Source of the DNA: Mantis religiosa
Taxonomy: Eukaryota; Arthropoda; Insecta; Mantodea; Mantidae
DNA length: 64,000 bases
NCBI GenBank assembly: GCA_030765055.1
Contig: CM060953.1
Span: forward strand, 67,507,901-67,571,900
Direction: 5' to 3'
Below the pieces are notes generated by a model. The model searched no databases, was not told where the DNA came from, and worked only from the letters and a program-made list of their open reading frames with translations. This document shows, one piece after another, positions 11,470-21,740 of the stretch. How positions within the stretch are numbered: the first letter of the stretch is position 1; each line of letters opens with the position of its first letter. The position numbers and the translations under genes were made by a program.

Positions 11470-12032
11470 TCTTCTTCTTCCTCCTCTTCCTCCCCTCCCC
11501 CTCTCCCTCTCCCTCTCCCTCTCCCTCTTCCTCTTCCTCTTCCTCTTCTTCTTCTTCACTCCAAGGGCTAGGCAATACTGCCTGTTCCGGCTTAAAACTT
11601 GTCTGACCATGGTTTTCGTGGTCTTCCCGGATGTCTCTTTCCTCTAGGTTTATAGTTTATAACTCTTCTTGGGATCCTATCTCTCAGCATTCTCTCAATA
11701 TGCTCTCTCCATTCATTTCTATAATTTATTATTTTTTATTCTAAAGAACTTATTTCTAAACCTTCTCTTATTTTTTCATTTGGAGCTTTATCTAAAAGAG
11801 TACATCCCTTTACCGCTCTTAAAAATCTCATATCGGCAGCCTGTATCTTGTTTTTGTCTGCTTTTGTTAATGTCCATGTTTCAGAACCAAAAAGAAAAGC
11901 AGGCACAGCCATTACTTTATAAAATTTCATCCGTGTTTCTTTTCTGGTTTTAGATTTTAGGCTTCTATTTATTATGCCGCATACTTGTTGAAACATTGGT
12001 AATTTATTTTTAAAATCATAAGTGATATCTAA
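11470..12032 (-). mobile_element. RTE-like non-LTR retrotransposon 3' end with microsatellite tail
   Basis: A minus-strand LINE fragment: the end of the reverse-transcriptase protein (11592-12032), a short 3' UTR reading GCCGGAACAGGCAGTATTGC, and then a GAA/GAGGGA-type simple repeat (11470-11560). RTE-like elements commonly end in short tandem repeats, so the purine/pyrimidine microsatellite is best read as the element's own tail. It is 5'-truncated at about 12032. Confidence 0.75.
11592..12032 (-). pseudogene. RTE-like reverse transcriptase C-terminal region
   Basis: The frame contains FYKVMAVPAFLFGSETWTLT, the conserved block after the palm domain in RTE-like and related LINEs, then MRFLRAVKGCTLLDK. 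One in-frame stop (after ISSLE) interrupts it, after which the same frame continues with NEWREHIERM, RIPRRVINYKPRGKRHPGRP and ends SDKF-stop. A single stop in about 145 codons indicates a moderately young copy. No catalytic palm residues remain because of 5' truncation. Confidence 0.8.
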
Positions 12033-12390
12033 AATAAAATAAAGTTTGTAAACTGATAGATTTTTACGAATGTGTGGGAGGAGAAAACATTAAGTTAAAA
12101 TTCGTGCCTGTGCTAGAGCCTGTTGTAACTGCGAGCAATAGACTGAATACTTTCGAGGAGAGAGTGCCATACATTTGTCGACTTCTGATGGGTTAACATT
12201 TTCCTCTGATTAGGCACACGTTTTTCAAAATGTTCTACTTGCTGTAATAATAGCTTGTGATTTTAAAATAAAATAAAGGATTTCAGAATCAGCATCTCAG
12301 TATAGAAAAAGTAACAAGCGAATTTTCTGTAGTATCGTTGTATGTCTATACTACGTACATATTGTGAGTATCGAGGCATTACAAGTATCA

Positions 12391-12575
12391 AGGATCCTTC
12401 CCTAATATCCATTCATATAAAGAATCAAGGTCTTGTTGAAGTTCCATGCAGTCTTTAACATTATTGATACTTTTATATAATTGGACATCATCAGCAAACA
12501 TTAACATTTTTGAATGCTTTACACTACTAGGTAAATCATTTATATAACATAAGAATAACAAGATAAGAATAAGAT
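12391..12575 (-). pseudogene. LINE reverse transcriptase core fragment with FADD motif
   Basis: About 60 uninterrupted codons on the minus strand read LLFLCYINDLPSSVKHSK and then LMFADDVQLYKSINNV, ending LDSLYEW. YINDLP and FADD are blocks of the non-LTR reverse-transcriptase palm; the two aspartates are the metal-binding pair. The downstream part of the enzyme is missing: coding similarity stops where the repeat end at about 12390 begins. Its sequence style fits CR1/jockey-like elements, and I cannot choose between them. Confidence 0.75.
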
Positions 12576-12599
12576 AGCTTATTTCAATATAATGATCCG

Positions 12600-13182
12600 A
12601 AATTCCACCAGCAGATTAAATATAGGTAAATAGAACTCAAATTGGTAGCATAGGAATTGACAAAACTAAAGCCATATGGCTGTACATGTTGAATCAAGAG
12701 GAGTAAGCGGATCTACCGTGACAATCACGATAAAATATAAGTTAAAGCAAAGCTAATAAATAGAAATAAATGAATGAAGCTACATGTTTATTAGATATAA
12801 TCCAAATATGTTGCACTTAAGTGTTTTTATTTAGTAATCTGTCATAAATATCTTCAACTTCAAAACCTCTGCAAATCTCATATTTATTTAAACAATACAG
12901 TATGCTATAAAATTGCCGATTTTGAAGTCGATGTCTAGAAAAGCATACAGACAGCAAACCCTTATTTACTTGAATTCATACACATTTATACCAGTATATT
13001 TTAATGTTGTACTATATTATACACTTACCCGCGATACTATGATACGACTATGGCTCGAGCTTAGGGAAGTTGCCGTAAGACCGTTGGAGAGACAAACCAT
13101 AATACCGCAATCAACCTCTCAGTCACCGTAAACGCCAGAACCGTTATCGTCAGATAACGTGAACCTTCTGGAAATTTCAGTT
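12600..13182. other. AT-rich stretch, nothing recognised
   Basis: No conserved reading frame, tRNA-like box or repeat shared with the rest of the window was seen between the LINE core fragment and the GC-rich repeat that starts at 13183. Confidence 0.5.
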
Positions 13183-14152
13183 CCCTCGCCGAACGCGATG
13201 GCTCACACGGTTTCGTCTGTAGCCCACATTCGGGAGGCCCGGGTTCCATTTCCGTGGCCGACCTACCTGACTCATGCTTTTTCAGGGGTTTCCCGGGAAG
13301 TCTGGCGAATGCTGGGTAAGTTAATTACATCTCCCGAATTCCTTGTGCCTCCATTTCATCTCCATTGCAGTTTCACATCATCTCTCCTCTGGTGGTTTAT
13401 TTCAGGGTAGAAGTGTCGGTGGGTGTCTCGGTGGTGCATGGTAGGATGATATGCTCTGAGAGAACCGCTCCTCCTCCGGTAGGTCGGTTGCCGGTGTCCT
13501 GAACCTATGACGGTTTCCGAACCACAGTAGGGGGAATGTCTATTGTCTTGGCCTAACGGAGGAAGTTTCTATCTAAGTAAAATATAGGAACCCTGCCCTC
13601 TGCACTGTCGCGGCTCCTCGAGACACTTGTACGAGGTCTACCCAAAAGTCGGAAGGATCCGGCTTATATTTACCCGGGAGGTATAGAAAGCTCTGGGGCA
13701 ATACCTTGAGTCTGAAAAGCCCCCCCCCGTCCCATTCAAGGCGGGTGGAACTGGATAAGCCACTTACGCGCGTCAATCCCGCGCCCCAGGTGGGGCCGCC
13801 TGGTGATCTAGCACACCAACTAGCTCTGCAGGCTAGTACGCGGTACTTCTTAGGCAACCCTCTACCCCCTCCGGGCGGCCGAGACCTTGCCAGAGGTGCC
13901 CAATTTCCCATGGGTGTCGGGAACACACTGCCCCCTCGAGTCCAATCCAATCCGAATAACTCCCATTCAGGGAGGGGCTCGGCAGTTCGGCCCGAGGATC
14001 CTCCAGTAACGTCAGAGGTACCACGAGTGCTAAGGGTCCGCAGCGCCCTCACCACGGCAGCTGTAGGGGACGGATCCCCTCCCCTACGGGAGGTTCCTTG
14101 GGGCAGCTCTATGTCTCCTCTCGCCTTACTCTTCCTCCCGGGGATGCCCTAA
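13183..14152 (+). repeat. Long GC-rich tRNA-headed repeat, family 6
   Basis: It opens with a tRNA-like segment (GATGGCTCACACGGTTTCGT, then GGCCCGGGTTCCATTTCC) and continues about 950 bp through a GC-rich body to CTCTCGCCTTACTCTTCCTC. The reverse complement of 15310-15905 matches it at the head, in the middle (GCATGGYAGRAT, CCGGTAG) and at the end (TCTCCTCTCGCCTTAC), with an internal deletion there. Two long overlapping open frames (13573-14055 minus, 13706-14152 plus) are by-products of base composition and resemble no protein I know. It could be a long SINE or a LINE-derived composite. Confidence 0.55.
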
Positions 14153-14993
14153 TTTGGGCATATATATATATCAAGGCTGGTCGAAGTACGGTATCCCCTC
14201 CGTAGTAATCGTAACCGTAACTCACTTCTGTCCATCTCTAGACATTTATGGAACTATAACAGTTGCTATGTTAGCGAGCATTCTAGTAAGAGCCAATTAG
14301 TCGTTCTTTCAATCTTTCTGGTGGGATAAAAAGTGCTGATCTGTGAGGTTATGATGACTGCTGAGACGTACATTGAGTACTGCGATGCGAAATATTTCAG
14401 AAGTCTTGTTTTTGATTGCCCTTCGAGTAAGCCGAATCGAAGAAGAGGTTATGTTGTGTATATTTAATTGCAAATTGTATCGTTGCAAAGAAAGGAAGTA
14501 GAAATAACATTTGAACTGAATCACATTGGTTAAATAAGAGTTAAATTTGATTTTAAAAGCATTGTATAGAATTAGGAGCTCAGAGATTGAATGGTACATA
14601 TTTTAACAACCAACTGAAGAACAAACTAAAGTAAATTTATTTTGCTGACTTTTAAAGCCAATTTCTTCATGTATAAAACTTTGTACTAGGACTAATATCA
14701 GTAATAGAATATATCTGCATAAAGACAAAACTGAAATATGTCATGCAAAATATAGGTCCACTATCACTCATGAAAATATAGAGCCATTTTGATGATAACA
14801 CAAATTAAACCCACGAATGTATGTATTGTATTTTCAACACTTAAAAGTGATTTTTATTCTTATACTTGATTATGACGTATTATTAACCTAGGTTAGCTTA
14901 AGTTTGAATCGAATGGAGAGAATTCGACACTGCGACCAGTCTTGATCCATTATACGATACCTATGCTCCAAATGGGGCATCCCTGCTGCCGAT

Positions 14994-15188
14994 TGGTACA
15001 TCCCAAATGATAACATCCATTCTGACCTTTCCTTCCCAAAAATCACCCACTACATCCTTACCTTATCCCATAGTTTTTATAACAAACTCCCTTCCAGTTT
15101 CAACAGCCTTATCTGAAACCTGGGGGAATATGACCTCGACCCCGGCGAAACCTATAAGCGACCCAGACCAGTGCTAGCCTCACCATAA
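14994..15188 (+). pseudogene. LINE reverse transcriptase C-terminal end
   Basis: Translates as WYIPNDNIHSDLSFPKITHY, then SHSFYNKLPSSFNSLI, stop, and EYDLDPGETYKRPRP to a TAA at 15186-15188, with one in-frame TGA (15114-15116). It is clearly related to the end of the LINE protein at 56913-57608 (WYIPNINIHKDL…YDIDPGATYKHPR). A 3' UTR of about 120 bp follows. Everything upstream of the tail is missing. Confidence 0.75.
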
Positions 15189-15309
15189 GCCACTACAGAA
15201 CTAACCCTAGCTCCTATAAATCCAATCACCACTAACCAATTAACAACAAACAAATAATCACCCATATCACTACCATCTACCCACAGTTATAACATTAAAT
15301 ACACACCAC

Positions 15310-15905
15310 CATGCCACTAAGGGACAAGGTCCCGAAATGGCAAAATGTCGAAGGCCCCTCCTCTGAGGAGGAGGTTCACCCTTGAAAGACACTACTGCTG
15401 CTGCTGCTGCTGCTGCTGCGGCATCCCTGGAATGAAGGGTAAGGCGAGAGGAGACAAAAAGCGGTTGATCCAAGAAGTCACGACAGTGAAGAGGGTATGT
15501 TACCTACATTTGAGCATTTGGAAACTCCCCGGCAGGCCATTACTACCGGTAGTCTACCCACCGTAGTTCTAAAACGGCCCTCTAGGTCGGCCTGGAGACC
15601 AGAAATCTTTCTACCGGTGGAGAATGTGTTTACCAGGAGCATATGATTCTGCCATGCAACGCCGCATCTCGTAGCGACTTTTCTGCCCTGAAAGGGACCA
15701 CCAGAGGAGAGATGATGTAAAATGTTAATGGAGATTATATTGAGGGGCAGGAAATACAGGGGATATAACTATCCTACCCAGCATTCGCCTGGCGATCCGA
15801 GAAAACCCTGAAAAAATCCACAGGTCAAGTAAGCTGGCCACGGGAATTGAACCCGGGTCTCCCGAATGTGGGCCACAGACCAAAGCAAGTCAGCGATCCC
15901 TTTCG
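15310..15905 (-). repeat. Second copy of family 6 repeat, inverted, internally deleted
   Basis: The minus strand starts with a tRNA-like head (GGTCTGTGGCCCACATTCGG, GGGTTCAATTCCC) and follows the 13183-14152 repeat, but the middle is shorter. Near its end a run of eight CTG triplets (15395-15419, GCA on the repeat's strand) follows the phrase GGGATGCC. With the plus-strand copy it forms an inverted pair flanking the LINE tail at 14994-15188. Confidence 0.6.
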
Positions 15906-16164
15906 GTGTTATTAACGTAAAATAAAAGTGTATTTATCTAACAGTTGTTAATATTATAGCGAGTTACGTTCTCAAGATTGATAATTTATTACATTGTTGT
16001 TAATTCGTAAGTCAGTGTGGATTTTAATTCACTACAATATTTTGTCTGAAAATTAATGTGATTTGTGCGTCTCTTGTTAGTGAATTTATTTCTTCCATCT
16101 CATATTTATGTGGATTCACACACTACTTTATTCTCTGAGGTTATTTTTATCTTATTTTTTAAAT

Positions 16165-16378
16165 TTACGTCCTACAACGTTAAGTCTTATAGGACGATGA
16201 ATTGAATAGGTGAAAGTATGCTAAAATGGGCATAGAGCGTAGAGTTACCCGACTTTCATCTTTCAGGATAAGGCAAAACCGTGAAAAACCTTATCCAGGT
16301 TACTCACCCTGACCGAGGTTCGAACTCGCGACCTCTTGAAAGTGAGGCAGACACGCTACCATTCACGCTATTAAAGTA
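16165..16378 (-). repeat. tRNA-derived SINE, family 2
   Basis: Minus-strand head with a B box in GAGTTCGAACCTCG and body reading CCTGGATAAGG, ACCCG/CGGGTAACTC and ending GTTGTAGGACGTAAATT. It is the same family as 24233-24472, 40969-41206 and 46370-46614, and more diverged than those. No clear target-site duplication was visible. Confidence 0.75.
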
Positions 16379-16599
16379 GGCCTCAGAGGTTAATGTGGCC
16401 CGTTATAAATGCTTGGAAACCCTGGTTTCCATTGTGGTGAGAACACGGCAGAGAATTGCAGGCGATGATATTCGGGCTGCATTAACCACTACAGAAAATC
16501 ATGCACAATTGTTAGGAAGGTAGAAGGAGTACCCACTTCAGCAAAGAGGGAAGTTATTCCAGGGGGACAGTAATGGTGGCATTACTACCAAATGCCGTA

Positions 16600-16800
16600 A
16601 TCTTCCAACTTGTTCCCATGTGATTATCACCTTCACTATGCTTTGAAGGAATACCCAGAAGGCTTTCCTTTCGCCAACTTTATCACTTTGTCCAGTAGTG
16701 GGAATAATAGATTTTGAAACTGTGGCTCTAGAGAGACTAGATACTCTAACCCATAATAGTAGATGCATAAAACTCAAGAGGAGACTATATAGAGAAGAAC
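16600..16800 (+). pseudogene. Possible mariner-like transposase C-terminal remnant
   Basis: One frame reads CDYHLHYALKEYPEGFPFAN, which resembles the segment around the third catalytic aspartate of mariner transposases (CDYHLFPALKxxL). A nearby frame reads RCIKLKRRLYR, like the end of such proteins. Frameshifts and stops separate these. No terminal repeats were found, so this is tentative. Confidence 0.35.
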
Positions 16801-17267
16801 CCTTCTACTGGCTGTAAACTGCATTTATGTGGGTTAAAACTAAAGTGTAAGTCAATATACATAGTGCGCTCCTCTTACTTTAGAAAAAACATTTCTGAAA
16901 CTTTTAAAATAGCTCAGGAATTTACTCTGAGCAATAGTATTTGTAGAATTACTTTTCCTTCACTGTTTTAACTGGGTAATTTTATTTATTATTAAAATAC
17001 TTGAATGCGCTTAGTAAACAGTACTTGCTCTGTAAAACTTCAACTTTTTAGCAACTTCATTTATTTCTAAAGACCTCGCAGTATTATAACAGAAAACTCC
17101 ATTTGTCGTAGTAATTATACAATACATGTTTGCTTATGATAAACGGATATAGCTCTTATTTAAGATCTATGCGCGTATTAATCTTGTATTTTCTAACACT
17201 TTAACGATACATATATTGAATAGAATGTCATCAATTTCTTTTTTCTTTCGTTATAATTACTTAAATC

Positions 17268-17631
17268 CACCATGCCAACGCACCTCAAACTACGCCTGTA
17301 TCGGGCGATTATACCGCCCCTGATTCTGTACGGCTGCGAAGTCTGGGGATCAGCGACTCCGACCACTATTCGCAGACTACAATGCGTCCAGAACAGGGCA
17401 CTGCGCATGATCTACGATACCGGGCGGAGATACCCGTCCCACAATCTTCACACCTGCTCCGGAGTCCCGTACATTGTGGACGTGGTGCGGGAGAGATCCC
17501 TTACCATCTTCAATAAGCTAGACTCCCATCCCAATATCTTGGTGAATACCCCTGGCCGTTACGACCACAGGGTTCCTCGCCGCCGACCGAGCTACCGGTT
17601 GCCCAAAGATGCTTTGGGTAACCAGAACTGA
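17268..17631 (+). pseudogene. LINE reverse transcriptase C-terminal region
   Basis: An uninterrupted frame of about 119 codons reads LKLRLYRAIIPPLILYGCEV, WGSATPTTIRRLQCVQNRAL and RMIYDTGRRYPSHNLH, the conserved block after the palm domain of jockey/I-type LINEs, and ends …LPKDALGNQN-stop. The 5' side is truncated at about 17268, and about 200 bp of 3' UTR runs to a family 1 SINE head at 17830. The lack of stops suggests a fairly recent insertion. Confidence 0.85.
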
Positions 17632-17829
17632 ACAGGGCCACATTCCCCTGACTTCAAACCCCCAAGTCCATTACCTAAACATTGTTCCTTTCCCTCTAGC
17701 TTGTTAAGCGGACTGTGCTTAGATGCCTCCCAGGCAGGCGGAAGAGCGCAGCCAGCACTGGGCTCACAACCCCCACGGGGTAACAGCGCGCATAAGGCTA
17801 GACATACCACTGCCGAAGACAACCGCAGG

Positions 17830-18065
17830 CTGGCCCCATAGCTCAGTCGGTAGAGCACCTGCCTACCGTGCTAGGGGTCCCGGGTTCGATTCCCGGCGGT
17901 GGGGGTGAGGATTTTTCTCCATCCAAGATAATTCCCAATCTTTCACAGAGTCTGGAAGTGTGAATGTGTGCGTGATGTAATGATTGAAAACCAAAAGATA
18001 ACGAGTATGTTCCAAAGGAGAACGGCCGCCGATATGACCAAAGTAGTTAAAGGCGCCTGAGACAA
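17830..18065 (+). repeat. tRNA-derived SINE, family 1 (best head)
   Basis: The head is a good tRNA likeness: GGCCCCATAGCTCAGTCGGT (A box at 17839-17850) and GGTTCGATTCC (B box at 17883-17893), with room for a cloverleaf. A body shared with 9128-9374 and 21136-21365 follows (TTCTCCATCCAAGATAATTC, GGAGAACGGCCGCC). The shared body makes this a SINE, even though the head alone might be called a tRNA gene by a scanner. Confidence 0.8.
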
Positions 18066-18081
18066 AGACGACTCTATTATA

Positions 18082-18151
18082 CTGCCCAGATAAAGCCGCA
18101 ATAAGCGGCTAGGTGCTGGGCAGCAAGCACTCCGTCCAGGTAAACCTGGAC
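18082..18151. other. Cluster of perfect stem-loops
   Basis: CTGCCCAG (18082-18089) pairs perfectly with CTGGGCAG (18116-18123); inside it AGCCGC (18094-18099) pairs with GCGGCT (18105-18110). Ten bases on, GTCCAGGT pairs with ACCTGGAC across an AA loop (18134-18151). It lies just past the SINE at 17830-18065 and could be a SINE tail, a transposon end or a structured RNA. Confidence 0.6.
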
Positions 18152-18159
18152 GACTAGAT

Positions 18160-20140
18160 TCTTCTGCTGGTCTGCTGCTTATTTGATCAGAATTATCCTA
18201 AAATTTTGTTAAATTGAAGATTTTTCTAATTTGGACAGTTTTCTTCCATTACTTTCTGCCAACAGATGGCACAGATCCGTTTACACTATTAATCTTCCAG
18301 CATAATTTTATCTCCCTCTTTACCTTTCTCTCCTTCCCTCTTCCCTTTCTCCTCTTTCTGTTTTGCTGTCGCAACAAGAGATATGGTTTTCAAAACTGGC
18401 AATAAAACATTTTTTTGTGGAGCATTATTACAATTGAAGGCATTGGTAAAATATTTAACGACAAATAAGCTGTACCTCTTCCTTAAGCTAGCAGTGCTTT
18501 CAGGATAATTATCATTTGTACAGATAAAGGTGTATAAGCACAAATAACAATAATATACAAGTGAAAATATTCTTAAGGATCCACCTTATAGAAATCCTTT
18601 AATTGTATATGTACTGTATCCTCTCAGATGCACTCTTATTATATTTGTAAATCTTAACCACGTAATTTTCTGAAAATTTTTTGACAAATAAGGCAGATAT
18701 TTTTTGCTTCTTACCTAGCTTGAGTATTCTTTTGGACAGGTTAATTTAGTTTGGGTGCACGCCAGAGTTCAGTGAAAATCTTAAGAATCACAGGAGTCAC
18801 CTGCAGCATAAATACAGCTCGACATTGTGGGCAAGCTGGCCAAGGTTGAATGAATTCTCTGAATGAAGTGACAAGAGAAGCTAAGACTGGCGATACTTTC
18901 ATCTTGTGACGTACTGCTGTCAGATTTCCCCTCCAGCCGCTCTCCGAGCACTATTATTGAGCACACTGACTCGACTGAGCATAGTTGGAATCGGTTACTT
19001 TAGAGCTATACTTTACATAGCTAACATGCAACAAGAGAAATCCTTGATATTCCCATTTGATATACTTCAGAAACCTTCACATTAAGTGCATGGTGATACC
19101 GAAATTAAGGGATGCAATGTATAAAGAATCGTAATGGATTTCAAAGGAGTCTTGTATGTTTGTTACGACACGAACAGGTGCAGTTCGTTGAGTCGTGTAA
19201 CAAAAGACAGGGGAAAAACAGAATTCTAAGGGATAGCACTTGACTTTGTTTGAAGAGGGCATTCTTCGGACCCTTAATAATGACACGACAAAATAGTCAC
19301 AAAGGGAATCTTTGTGTGTATAAAGGGCTTCGATAAAGTGAAAGTTAAACACCCACGCGCAGCTGTGTGGTCATTCAGTCCGAAGCGTGAAGCCAACTAG
19401 AGCAGTCCTATTCTTCTGTCTTAGTCGAGGGTAGACCAGAAGTGATGAGAGAAGATATTTGTCGGTTCATATGTACGTGAAGAACGAATTAAGTTTATCG
19501 AGTAATAAGCATTCCACCTTCAGTCTCTCTGAACAGTGATATATTGGTAACCCTTGGTCGGCAACTTCAAAACAGATGTTCTGATAAAAAGAAGCAGTCA
19601 TTAAACCAGTTTGAAACGGGCATTCCAGTGCCATTAAAACTATTCTTCTCATACATACCCACGCATACCCGGAGATAAACCTCATTGCTTTACCCTGAGC
19701 TAAACACCATTTGCTTCAAACTGTAGCGCCAACGTGGAGCTATTTGCTCGCCAATATATTTGCTTCAATTGTAACATATGACCATGCTTTGCACCTTATA
19801 TTTCACAAACAACTGGGACACTCGCTTCTTGGTTTTAGAATGCAGGATGTTCCGCTAGTGACGGGTGCATCTGGACCCATCGTGTTTACTCTTCCGAAAC
19901 TCCATTCATTGGGCAAAAAGGAGGGTATCTAGGGGTAACGGAAGGTTCTATAGTGTCTGGTGTCTCAAAACAATAAATAATTTATTTTTCGCTTCAATTA
20001 CCAGTAAGGGAGCTCAAGTCGGGTGATGTAAGGCTTCGCGGAATCGTTAAGGCCAGAAGTGAATAGCTTCCAGCGTTCCTTTCTCAGGAAATCAAACCAT
20101 TCTCTCTTTAATACCACATTTCCAGGATTATTCTGAATTA
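18160..20140. other. Stretch without recognisable genes
   Basis: Short frames only. Composition is mixed, with slightly more G+C near 18780-18960 and 19700-19920. No transposase, reverse-transcriptase or tRNA-like motif was identified. Confidence 0.45.
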
Positions 20141-20196
20141 TTCAGTGTAACGTTCCCATTACCAACCAGATCGCACATCTTTTGAGTGACATGCTT

Positions 20197-20925
20197 TTAA
20201 AACTGAATTCCAGCCGTTGGAGTCTCCGAATCCCTGGTGGAACCTCCGGCGGGCACCATACAAATATTATGGACCTGTTTGCAAGAGGCAATCCTATGTT
20301 CCAAGGTATCCATTTGTGAACAAAATTGACATATGTTAGATGTTGCGCGCCCACGTCGCCATAATTTTTCAGATGTTGGTGTGGTCTCGTCAAATATTTC
20401 GTTTGCTGTCTCTTGCCAATCGGTAGGAACAACTTTATTGAAGAGATTCTTCCAGATCATTTTCCATTCTCTATTCTCTTTCTCTTCAATCCTGGGTGTA
20501 CACTGAGATGTATTCAGCAACTGATATTGTTTTCTGGTTGATTCGGAAACTGCGAGGTAATCACTGGTGTCTAGCAGTTGTCTGAGATGGTTAACAACGG
20601 GTTTAAATCCAGGATATACCCAATGAGGGTTATGTATCTGTTCCTGCCAGAAACTCCCATCTATGAATGAACCATTACCACCCAGTGATCTGACAGCAGT
20701 TTTCCCCAATAAGGTTATGCATTTCTTAGCGATGTCAACCAGCCCACATCTACCTTCGGATTACGGCAGTCGCAACTGTGATCTGCTCAGCCTGTAAGCT
20801 TTACCCGTCCATATGAAGTAAGCAAGCAGTTGCTCAAGTTTCTGTGCGTCACGTTTCAGAATTGATAGTATCTGTGCAAGGTACCAAATTTGACTGAGAC
20901 CATAGATATATATGTACTAAATTCG
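20197..20925 (-). pseudogene. LINE C-terminal region with zinc-knuckle-like domain
   Basis: On the minus strand a single frame runs from about 20925 with GLSQIWYLAQILSILKRDAQ, LEQLLAYFIWTG, RLSRSQLRLP, one stop, then SEGRCGLVDIAKKCITLLGK. It ends in WRRGRATSNICQFCSQMDTL followed by EHRIASCKQV. The order IWY / FIW / GL / C-x2-C-x8-H-x4-C is that of the thumb and C-terminal zinc-binding (zf-RVT-like) part of many LINE proteins. The palm domain is absent. Only one in-frame stop interrupts about 240 codons. Clade not assigned. Confidence 0.7.
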
Positions 20926-21135
20926 ATGCATCAAATTCAGGTTCTGAGCACTCTCCAATGATAACGAATATAGCAAGTGGTTGATTTTCTCTCTCCAGTT
21001 GTAAAATATAATGGTTTCTATATCTCCCATAAAGGTGACGCCAGGTATCCTGGTGGTGATGGAACATGGCATTCCCAGTGTTTTTACATGTCTTTCAGGT
21101 TACTCCACAAGTAAAAACCACAAACTGCTAGAACG

Positions 21136-21365
21136 GGTCCCAGGTTGGATTCCCGGTTGGGGTGGAGATTTTTCTCCAACCAAGATGATCCACGTCTTCA
21201 CCAGAGTCTAGAAGTATGAATGAGAGTGAGAATGTTGCGAGATCTAAGGAATAAAATACACAGTACAAGCAATCGAACGAATACGAGTTAACACCATCAA
21301 TATGTTCCAAAGGAGAACGCCACCGATATGACCACTGCAGTTAAAGGCGGGGTGGGGTATAAATG
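21136..21365 (+). repeat. tRNA-derived SINE, family 1, head-truncated
   Basis: Begins near a degraded B box (CAGGTTGGATTCCC) and continues through the family 1 body (GATTTTTCTCCAACCAAGAT, GGAGAACGCCACCGATATGA). The A-box half is missing or unrecognisable. Confidence 0.7.
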
Positions 21366-21486
21366 GAACTGTTAGATCGTGGGAGCGAGATGTACATATA
21401 ATAGAGCTAATCACTCTATCTTCAAACACTTCCCTAATTTTATTCATGGAGTCCTCCACTGTATGAGCAAAATATTGTTGAAGTTA

Positions 21487-21740
21487 CCCACATGATTCCT
21501 CTTCTTCTGTCAGTTCATGAAACAATAGGGTCAAAGTATAATTTCGGTACGTCTCTTCATATACAGTCTGCTCGTAGAATTCTCGACCGATTATGCATCT
21601 AGAGCTAACAGCACATCAAACTGCAACTTTCCGATCATATTGACGGATTTCTTGAACGCGATGTGGATATTCAGAGACCCAGTATGGACTATTATGAGAG
21701 TTAAGACGACCACTGAGGTGGAACCACCATTGGTAAAGAA
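21487..21740 (-). pseudogene. DDE transposase central fragment
   Basis: Minus-strand frame WFHLSGRLNSHNSPYWVSEY, PHRVQEIRQYDRKVAV, stop, CAVSSRCIIGREFYEQTVYE. This matches the block around the first catalytic aspartate of insect transposases related to the DUF4817 group (usual form DEAWFHLSG…NSQN…W…ENPH…W). Here the usual DEA just before WFHLSG is lost (read as YQW) and the key tryptophan codon is a stop. Neither the N-terminal nor the QHDG part is present. Confidence 0.65.

Larger units (their letters stand above)
9572..12390. repeat. Possible hAT-like element containing other insertions
   Basis: The left part (9572-9790) contains a series of GATACTCGATAC-like phrases that also open a shorter repeat at 57890-58030, and both continue through CAATACAAAATAG. 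Further matching blocks occur near 10960-11010 and 11400-11460 (both against 58290-58360) and near 12270 (against 58400). The outer ends, GTGGGGATGATTCGATACC and the complement of GTATCAAGGATCCTTCCC, are loosely inverted and resemble hAT ends. No matching 8-bp target-site duplication was found and no hAT transposase was recognised, so the class is a guess. SINE sequence (10331-10784) and an RTE-like LINE (11470-12032) lie inside. Confidence 0.3.

Noticed and set aside
13573..14152. Overlapping 160- and 148-codon frames in GC-rich DNA
   Set aside because: They lie inside a repeat whose other copy (15310-15905) does not conserve the frame, and neither peptide resembles a protein family. High G+C lowers stop frequency.
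15405..15645. A protein-like frame with DSEEGMLPTFEHLETPRQ
   Set aside because: It first looked like a LINE ORF1 start, but the stretch is the antisense of the family 6 repeat, so coding is unlikely.
17831..17904. A tRNA gene
   Set aside because: The head folds like a tRNA and has both internal promoter boxes, but the downstream body is shared with other copies in the window, so it is a SINE head. The same applies to the other tRNA-like hits.
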